DNA from: Ectocarpus siliculosus
Lineage: Eukaryota > Sar > Phaeophyceae > Ectocarpales > Ectocarpaceae
DNA: 13,991 bases
Direction of reading: 5' to 3'
NCBI GenBank assembly: GCA_000310025.1
Contig: FN649735.1
Span: forward strand, 3,589,014-3,603,004
Shown: one piece after another, positions 13,831 through 13,991 of the stretch
Numbering within the stretch: the stretch's first letter is position 1
Layout of the letters: every line of letters starts with the position of its first letter
Notes under the pieces: model-generated
Told to the model about the DNA's origin: nothing
Seen by the model: the letters and a program-made list of their open reading frames with translations, nothing else
Databases searched by the model: none
Position numbers and translations under genes: made by a program

Positions 13831-13991
13831 GAAAGAGTCACTGGTGATTCTCGTTTGGTCGGGTGGGATCGGCCTATGCCGTGCTGTGGTCTCGCGTGCG
13901 GCTTTCTCGACCCCGAGAAAGCAAAGAAGGGCGGGGGGTGGGGTGGGTGGGGGGGGAGGAAGGATGTTGAGCTGAGGAATAACAGAACTTT

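Larger units (their letters stand above)
12824..13991 (+). other. Downstream region, no supported gene
   Basis: Holds a possible alternative last exon (13032-13076), a CA/A/TA microsatellite (13269-13301), a 35-codon ORF (13405-13512), a degenerate tandem repeat and a G-rich tail (13931-13960). No canonical AATAAA poly(A) signal was found close after the TAA. Confidence 0.6.

Overview
The window is eukaryotic nuclear DNA. Short GC-rich coding blocks are flanked by consensus splice sites (GTACGT, GTGAGT or GTAAGC donors; T-rich tracts ending in CAG or TAG as acceptors). They are separated by T-rich introns of about 170 to 1050 bases. Many short introns, TTG/CTG microsatellites, long T runs and GC-rich exons suggest a stramenopile alga, most likely a brown alga such as Ectocarpus or a relative. 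That assignment is inference from style; nothing here proves the species.

One plus-strand gene fills positions 475 to about 12823. It encodes a kinesin whose 5' end (including the ATP-binding P-loop) lies upstream of the window. I could chain 19 exons with consistent reading phase across every junction, giving about 911 residues. Exons 1-7 (475-4197) are the C-terminal two thirds of the motor domain. They contain SFLEIYIENVYDLL, the switch I motif SSRSH, the switch II motif DLAGSER, the INKSL motif, VPFRESKLTHLF and a terminal motor strand MVVNINPSTDDFDETQQVL. The last two most resemble the kinesin-6 (MKLP1/KIF20/KIF23) class of cytokinesis motors. Exons 8-13 (5007-8682) encode a basic linker, an acidic segment and heptad-rich coiled coil. 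Exons 14-19 (9171-12823) are a low-complexity tail with a lysine cluster, a poly-alanine run, a 13-residue RRxS repeat array and a short conserved-looking end.

The most unusual property is in the splice junctions. At least five, perhaps eight, junctions of this one gene are tandemly duplicated: a copy of the exon edge, together with its donor or acceptor, is repeated 60-140 bases (once 315 bases) away inside the intron. In every case I could translate, the decoy site would break the reading frame. The introns also carry three inverted-repeat (MITE-like) elements and a roughly 90-base dispersed repeat family with five copies. I found no convincing gene on the minus strand.

Positions 1-474 look like the preceding intron. 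Positions 12824-13991 are downstream sequence with a TA/CA microsatellite, a 35-codon ORF of doubtful status, a degenerate tandem repeat and a G-rich end.
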